A stretch of 64,000 nucleotides of DNA, taken from the NCBI GenBank assembly GCA_027605045.1, contig JAQFWX010000007.1, positions 1,550,001 through 1,614,000 on the forward strand. Direction: 5' to 3'. The stretch comes from Phallus indusiatus. Lineage: Eukaryota; Basidiomycota; Agaricomycetes; Phallales; Phallaceae. The number at the start of each line of letters is the position of its first letter. The stretch's first letter is position 1. The notes beneath the pieces were generated by a model, which was not told where the DNA came from, ran no database searches, and was given only the letters and a program-made list of their open reading frames with translations. Made by a program: the position numbers and the translations under genes. Shown here piece after piece: positions 58,025-64,000 of this stretch.

Positions 58025-59080
58025 TTACTGTCGTACCCTAATGACCTTTCTCTTCCCTTTATTTGGTAAAGCTGGCGTTGCCGCACCTTCTCCCAAAGCT
58101 GGGGCGTTCATCCCCGCTTTGACGGTCTCAATGAGTAAGTTGGCTTCTTGAGCAGGGCTGTACTGCGAGATACGCGGAGGGCCAGTAGGAGGTTGAGGGA
58201 GACCCTTTTTCTTTTTTATGGGGACTGGGGCTGATCGAGCTGCAGCTGTCGTTTTAGCTTTGTCTTTGCTCTGTCCAGAGGGCTTCGGCTCCGGTGTCAC
58301 AATAGTCTCTGGAGCACGGCCGTCTAAATGAGGGATAAGATCTGGATGAGTCTTCTGAATATGCCCCGCGATTGCTTCTAGCAGCTGTTTCTCTGGCCAT
58401 CTATTAGTCAACAAGTTACATACTATCACTGAAGAACATACTTGTTTTCAGCGTGGGGTGTTGAAGGCGGCCGTCAACTTTGAAACATACTTTCACCCTA
58501 CCAGGATTTTCCCAATCTCGGGGATGTTGCTTCGTGGGCTAAGATGGGATGATGTACGAAAGTTATCCCCGTCGATTTGTCAAATGAACGTACCTCATGG
58601 AGCGTCTTCAGTCTTAGATGACTACATGCCTCTACGATATCTATCGACAGCGGCCACCACAGACTTTTCTCTCTTGTTATTCTCCTCTCGGAATTGTTAT
58701 ACGGCCGCTTAGCGTCAATGTAGATGGGGTATATTGACGTCCACCTGAAAAAAAACAAACAGTCAAGCCCATTAGGCAGGGAATTCCAGCGTATTCACAT
58801 ACATCTTGAACGCAGAGCCATCCTGAACCCAGACGGTTTTCTTTCCGGTAACAGGGTCAACCGTTACAGTTTCTCCAGAAGCAGAAGTTTCACCAGTTGC
58901 AGTGCTGGATGCCGTCGGAGCAAAACTAGGTGCTGGGTTTACAGGACGCTGTGTTAGAGACTGAGAGACATTTAATTCTTGCAAAATAGGTCCCTGAGCT
59001 CCTGTTAAGGGTAGCGGAAGATCTGTATCATCGTCAAACTCCTCATCGTCAACTTCTTCTATGACTGCTCGCCGCGACAT
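58025..59080 (-). CDS. SEC65: Signal recognition particle 19-kDa subunit
   Basis: SRP19 binds SRP RNA helices 6 and 8 and prepares binding of SRP54. Start MSRRAVIEEVDDEEFDDDTD (59080), then a Pro/Ser stretch and TVDPVTGKKTVWVQDGSAFK; next exon WTSIYPIYIDAKRPYNNSER, SLWWPLSIDIVEACSHLRLK, TLHEV; then after an intron ENPGRVKVCFK and WPEKQLLEAIAGHIQKTHPD. The C-terminus is Lys-rich (PIKKKKGLPQPPTGPPRISQ, NKGKRKVIRVRQ), as in fungal Sec65. The core IYPIY is the RNA-binding start of the family. It looks intact. It lies 48 bp from the divergent start of the JTB-like gene, so the two share a promoter. Confidence 0.9.
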
Positions 59081-59128
59081 TTGGATACTTGACGCGCAGG
59101 CAGATGTGACAAGTGTCACAAATGTTTT

Positions 59129-59701
59129 GTGATCGCGTGTTTTTCAATTTTTGTCTTGACAAAACGACGCATCCTTCGTTACACATGCTCTTTCTCCCAA
59201 AACACTAACGTTTTATATAATACCTCTTCTTTTATGACCGAGAATTTACCTTCTATCGTACCGAACGCAACTTGTGAACCTTTCGGGAAATGTGAACATT
59301 GCCCAGAAAATGAGGTAAACTATAGCCGTCTCTAATTAAGACACCTGTCTGACATATTTTCTCATTACTGTGGAGATTTCAGAGCCATTTTGCCAACCAT
59401 TTGGAAATCGCCAACTTCTACATTGTCGTACTCCTGGGTCTATCGGAGAAACACCAGCGTGGGGTTCGTGTGGTCGTATAGTAAGGGAAGAAAGGATTGA
59501 CTTCTTTGAATTCGCGGTATGTCCATCTTATTCCCTCAAGAGGGACGGGAATAATTGTGGTGATATTAGGCCTGTAACGCCGTATTTGCGGTCCTTGGAT
59601 TATTAATTGTAATAATCCGCCTCCGGTTCTCGGCAGACGAACGTGCTCGCAGGTTGGCCCATCGAATTGGCACTTTCAGATATACCCGTGACAACGTTTG
59701 A
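59129..59701 (+). CDS. Small membrane protein, JTB-like, Cys-rich
   Basis: Exons: 59129 to about 59314 (end ...CPENE), then PFCQPFGNRQLLHCRTPGSI, GETPAWGSCGRIVREERIDF and FEFA, then after an intron (GTATGTCC to GATATTAG) ACNAVFAVLGLLIVIIRLRF and SADERARRLAHRIGTFRYTR, ending at the TGA at 59701. The extracellular part has CEPFGKCEHC and FCQPFGNRQLLHC, and one transmembrane segment (AVFAVLGLLIVIIRL) is followed by a basic tail. The layout fits fungal relatives of JTB (jumping translocation breakpoint) proteins; this assignment is from memory. The N-terminus is weakly hydrophobic, so its start is less certain. The function is unknown. Confidence 0.6.
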
Positions 59702-60412
59702 AAAATGGTCAATGTTCTTAAGTCCCAGAAATTCTAATTGGATGCGCTTGAAGCGCAATGTCACCCGAATAGTAACTATCACTACCTAAGTTTTCAAATT
59801 TCATGATCCTCGCGGTGTTTTGAAATTTGAATTTGAACCCTAGAATAATAATAATATTTGTTTCATTAGTTTCAGATACAAAGCAAGATGCAAACATGCT
59901 TGTATTGATACCATTCAAACTTGCATGAAAGTTAACCCACCCGAGCAATTTATACCCACAAATCTGTCAAGCATACATAAATGTGGACAAGATGGTCCTT
60001 CCATATTTCTCATTCGAGTATAGGTTACCCTATGGATAATTTACCCTACCCAATTTTCTTAGTATGTCAATGCCCAGTCTACGGACGATAATTATGGAGT
60101 ATTGTCGTGTCCCGAACATATAAAAATCGTACAGTTATGTAACTCCTGAACTATAACTGGGACAAGTTCTACAACGGCGAAAGCCGATATCGATCGAAGC
60201 ATGCAGGTCTCCGAAAGACGATTCCCTCATGCTGATTAGACTTTCTTTTGAGTTTGAACATACAAGACCTCTGTATGGGTAAGGTAAATAACTGATTCGG
60301 TATGCTCATCTTCAATGCTTTTCCGTCTATCAAATAACTGATAGTGATTGAGGTCAGTCCCTATAAGTATTACCCATCATTTTTTTTATTTCATGCACTC
60401 AAGTAATGCGTT
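59702..60412. other. Intergenic, no gene seen
   Basis: No supported ORF; unique-looking sequence. Confidence 0.5.
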
Positions 60413-60880
60413 CTAATATACATAGAATTGTGTGGCAATACCATTGGCCCAGGCTGTAGAGCCTAATGATAGCGATTTGGATAATAATACATTTACAGCA
60501 CGAAAAGGCAAGCGGCGTGCAATGATGGCCTTTTCAAACTTAAGTACCAGTGAACTAAGCGAATAGTGACAGCAAATTACAACAGTATGGGATACGCACA
60601 AAGGCTTTAGCTGGCCGTCCATTGGGTTCCTGATACTGTGCTGCTTTTTCAAAAAGAATATTGTACGCCGCATTAAATTGATCAACTTGAAGGGCCGGTT
60701 GTGCCAAAGGGCATTCGGGGGCCTTTGTGACTACGAATCCGACCACAATCTAAACAGAGATATCAGTATTTGATCTGAACTTATCCTATTAATATTAATG
60801 GAGATATGGATTTTCACTGACAGCAGCTGCCAGATCACCATGATGACACCCAGTATAGCCAAAACTGTTTCGCAAGTTCA
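60413..60880 (-). CDS. Hypothetical small gene, several exons
   Basis: I do not recognise it. A possible start MVNLRNSFGYTGCHHGDLAA (near 60880) joins across an intron to VVGFVVTKAPECPLAQPALQ, then VDQFNAAYNILFEKAAQYQE, PNGRPAKAFVRI and, after another break, LKFEKAIIARRLPFRAVNVL and GSTAWANGIATQFYVY. Amphipathic and hydrophobic parts suggest a small protein of about 110-120 residues, possibly membrane-associated. Frame continuity depends on two assumed introns. Confidence 0.4.
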
Positions 60881-61065
60881 CCATTACATATAATTAACGC
60901 CCGAGTTTCGACTGTATGGTCATCATTCCTTGCGCGATCGAATATTCTTATTTTGGTTCGTCCAGATCGAGAGGTTCGCTACTTACTAATGGTGATGTAT
61001 TACTACAGTGTACAATTTGACAAAGGTATAAAGAGCCTGCAATCTATGACTACCATCGCCATATA

Positions 61066-62472
61066 ATGGCGACCTCAGACTCTGCCCATGCAACTGGTGC
61101 TTTGCAGTACAAACCTATTTACGGAAACTATAGGGGGTAAGGAGGGAAAATTGCCCAACAGCGATATATATCTTTGATAACCTCGATGATAAAATAGTTA
61201 TTATCAGTCCAAAAGGCCCACAACATCATTGTCCACTTCATCCATTGATCCCCGGCTTACTCTCCTTCCGAACCTCGAAGCATTCTTTAAGGAGCGTCGC
61301 GTCCTTGACGTGGGTTGTAACGAAGGCTGGGTTACTTGTGAAATAGGTCTGTTGGGATACTTATTGCTAATTCGTAGTATCAGATTATCGAGTTAATTCC
61401 CTTCGTTATATATCCATAGCCCAACGCTTCAACCCACAGCACATTGTTGGCGTGGATATTGATTCGGAACTAATACGCTCGGCTTGGAAGAAGCGAAAAG
61501 CGGTATGGTCGTTACAAAAACCTTGGTCATCTACACTTGTGGAAACTGAAGCAAATTTGGAGGATGATTGCAAGATATTCCAGGGTGGTGAAGAGAATGA
61601 CTTGGCTCAGAGAAAGCCTGGCAAAAAGATTAAAGAACGATCAAGGAAACGGAGACGCGCATATTTCGAACACATTGAAGACAAAGAGACTCAAGATTAT
61701 GAAACAACTTCAGCTCGATATTTCGTTCATCCGCAGGCTATATACGATTACTTCCCTCTCGCCATGGAACATATGTTTGGCCCTATTCACATACCAGATT
61801 CACTAACGAATGGCGAAACGTCCAAATTCATCGCCTTTCCCCATAATCTCACCTTCCGCACTGCCGATTGGGTTGACCAGGTTATACCAGAAGACAAGGA
61901 CATGTATGACATCGTCATTGCGTAAGTTTGTGAATCACTTCGCGGTTTCGAGCTCTTAATAGACTGTATCTTCCTCTTTGGTATTAGATTTTCAATATCA
62001 AAGTGGATTCATTTGAACAAGAGTGATGATGGCTTGAAAAGGTTCTTTTATAAAGTATATGACGTTCTAACCCCTGGCGGTTCGTTTATTCTCGAGTCTC
62101 AACCATGGGACTCATATGCTAAGGCTAGAAGAATGAGTGAGGTAGGTAATACTTCGTTATATGTTTACTCTTCTCCGCTTTTGCTTTTGCTTCTTTTCTT
62201 GTTCCTTAGGGTATTTTCACGAGTAAATTTGTACTTATTTGGAGATTAGGAATTAAAACAGGCATATCAAAATTTACAACTTCGCCCAGACGACTTTCCA
62301 GCCGTTCTCCTGAATGAGATCGGATTCATATCCCGACATGAACTAGGTCGTACAGGGGAAGGAGGTACTGCATGTTCTCCGTTTTTAGTCTGAACTAAGT
62401 TTTTTTTCAGGGTTCGATCGATCTGTTGATATCTATGTCAAGCCTTCATTGGGACCAAGACAATGTCCATGA
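61066..62472 (+). CDS. Bin3-type SAM-dependent RNA methyltransferase
   Basis: Six exons: 61066-61136, 61216-61346, 61420-61921, 61988-62142, 62250-62364 and 62411-62472. The protein starts [20 protein letters not shown], then NYRG (typical first motif), [20 protein letters not shown] (SAM-binding glycine motif), [73 protein letters not shown] and [12 protein letters not shown]. This is the Bin3/MePCE domain, whose members methylate the 5' gamma-phosphate of small RNAs such as 7SK or U6. An extra basic segment of about 60 residues ([20 protein letters not shown]) sits inside. All introns are short GT-AG. Its 3' end lies about 70 bp from the duplicated HIS5 block. Confidence 0.88.
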
Positions 62473-62544
62473 TGATATATACAAAATGCCTTTAAAAAAT
62501 TTCTTCCTACGCCTCAAAACGGCCGCTTTAGATCCTCCGCCTTC

Positions 62545-63078
62545 TCAAAATATCCTCAAAACGGTTTCAAGTTGCTCTCCTACTGTCCGATTCGCTTCAG
62601 GTGTTCCGACTATAACACGAAGGCATCTTCCGCAGCCTAGTTGATCGCCACGGTAACGCACAACGATACCCTTGTGTTCCGAGAGTTCTTTGCATACCTA
62701 GAGAAACTACGGATGTTATACTTATTTTGACCTATAGAAGTAAACCCACCTTGATAGCTCTCTCGCAGCTAGCCTTCTTAGCACAGAATTACCACTCAGA
62801 GGTTGCCCAGTCCTAATTCCGGCTTGGCTAACTAAGAAGACGTTGGAAAGGTCGGGATACTGTGCAGATCTAGCGAGGTGAATAATGACATCTGCGACGA
62901 TGAAAAGTCGTTGGTATTAGACGAGTTGCTGCTTTCCTCGCCAAACTTCAATACGTGGCCCATCGCGTTCTCATTTGCATCCAACAATATTCCAGATCGA
63001 TAATCATCTCGTGCACAGTGATATGGTGTTAAAGAGAGAATGTCCGGTTGAATCACTTTTTCAATGTCAAAGTACAAT
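62545..63078 (-). pseudogene. HIS5: HIS5 duplicate, internally deleted
   Basis: Matches the 3' end and the 5' end of the intact gene at 39177-40620, joined at two or more deletions that remove almost all of exons 2 and 3 (the join is near 62840, after TCCGGCTTGGCTAAC). It keeps the end codons, the Ser/Asn stretch and FDIEKVIQPDILSLTPYHCA near the start. The cofactor Lys and NPTG blocks are gone. It is a nonfunctional copy. Confidence 0.92.
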
Positions 63079-63616
63079 ACGTCGCCTTCATTGCTGGTGT
63101 TATATCAGCCTAGTAAGCGGCTGGCAGTTGCCCACCTGGAAGACCTTGTATGTGCTTTGTACGCGAGGCGAAGATGCAACAGGCTTCTGGTTTCTTTCTA
63201 ATTTATTTTTATCTACATATGAATATTGTTATTATTAACCAAAGCCAAATTGATAATTTAGTATTGGCCGAGTGAAAAACCAAGACCAATGCAACGACAT
63301 CTGTCTAGGATACACTCGTATAACCGCTAATGTCAGTGGTGGTTATTGTTCGTGGTCTTGCCTGAAGTCATCCTCGCCATCTTATCCTTGCTTAACCTTT
63401 TCGCGCGCGCAAATATTCCTACTTCTTTATCGCGAATGAAATTGACTATAAGCATTGGCCAGCTTGGATGAGATGCTAGGGACTTATAAAACTCTGGCGC
63501 GAGTTCGTGTAGGAGAGGAAGACGTGTCCAGGGAATGGATGGAAAGTCGTGGTGTTCGTTGTGGTAGCCAACCTACAGTCCCAACCCATTGAACTGATTT
63601 GTAAAATATGCTCATT

Positions 63617-63955
63617 TCAAATGAGACAACCCACATTATAAGCCAAGATGTTGAGCGGTCCGTAATATGAATATGTTTCTTGTTCTAATCCATCCCAAAG
63701 GTAATGTTCCGCAATAAAATGACCAGCAAGGGGATGCAAGCTCCCGGCAAAGAAACTTGACATGAAGAAGTAAATCAACGGTCGTAGCCCGAAGAAGGTA
63801 TAGATTGCAGAGTCAAAAAGGAGTTGGACAGCAATGTTGATGAAATGCCAGTGGTTTAAACGCTGAGATCTCACCAAGCCTGGGCGAAGAGCGTAGAAGA
63901 GTATCTGAAACGTGCTACAAGCCACGTAATTGGCTTTTTATAAGAGAGAAACTGG
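63617..63955 (-). pseudogene. Sphingolipid delta-4 desaturase fragment, copy 2
   Basis: The ORF 63925-63617 reads ACSTFQILFYALRPGLVRSQ, WHFINIAVQLLFDSAIYTFF, FMSSFFAGSLHPLAGHFIAE and HYLWDGLEQETYSYYGPLNI. This is the C-terminal membrane half of dihydroceramide desaturase, kept better here than in copy 1. It stops at AYNVG, right before the third His box, and the N-terminal half is missing. It is nonfunctional. Confidence 0.8.
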
Positions 63956-64000
63956 AGGTTAAGTAAACTCCCGAACCAGAAAAACACCTTCCCAAAGACG

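Larger units (their letters stand above)
62545..63955. repeat. Segmental duplicate of 39172-41460
   Basis: The whole block, including HIS5, its upstream region (40621-41124) and the desaturase fragment, recurs here in the same orientation at about 90% identity by eye. It carries deletions in HIS5 and a 30-bp insert near 63513-63543 (GAGGAAGACGTGTCCAGGG). Similarity ends at about 63955. Confidence 0.9.

Overview
The window is nuclear DNA from a filamentous basidiomycete, most likely an Agaricomycete. The support is: short GT-AG introns (about 50-80 bp) in almost every gene, a class I hydrophobin, a GH18 chitinase, a GH128 glucanase, fungal HIS5, VPS41 and SRP19 homologues, and a nest of LTR retrotransposons of basidiomycete type. 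No species is assigned.

Layout. (1) 1-33.0 kb is a transposon island without an intact host gene. Positions 1-19 kb are AT-rich and old: a broken Tc1/mariner transposase, two families of palindromic MITEs, relics of LTR elements and a broken two-gene DNA transposon (15.6-18.4 kb). Positions 19,098-32,972 are one Ty3/gypsy-type element on the minus strand with 90-bp LTRs. Its gag-protease-RT-RNase H-integrase is interrupted by at least eleven later insertions. Most are solo LTRs with readable 5-bp target duplications; the rest are a hAT-like MITE and a Tc1-derived foldback element. I name the LTR families A-H for cross-reference. (2) 33-39 kb is a decay zone: an unusual GCGC-rich inverted-repeat cluster, a frameshifted MYND-finger gene and a broken isopentenyl-diphosphate isomerase gene. 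(3) 39-62.5 kb is ordinary gene space: HIS5, a broken sphingolipid desaturase, an IlvD/Edd dehydratase, chitinase, an eIF4E-family protein, GH128, hydrophobin, VPS41, SRP19, a small JTB-like membrane protein and a Bin3-type RNA methyltransferase. (4) 62.5-63.96 kb is a damaged second copy of 39.2-41.46 kb (HIS5 plus desaturase fragment).

The host genes do not form a pathway cluster. They cover histidine synthesis, dehydratase metabolism, cell-wall remodelling and coat (chitinase, GH128, hydrophobin), vacuolar traffic, protein targeting and RNA capping or translation. The most unusual material is in the mobile fraction: a foldback element whose ends coincide with transposase coding sequence, a convergent transposase/SAM-domain gene pair, a gypsy element with tiny LTRs used as a repeated landing pad, and CpG decay that separates old from young copies. 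Exon boundaries given are my own reading of GT-AG sites and protein continuity.
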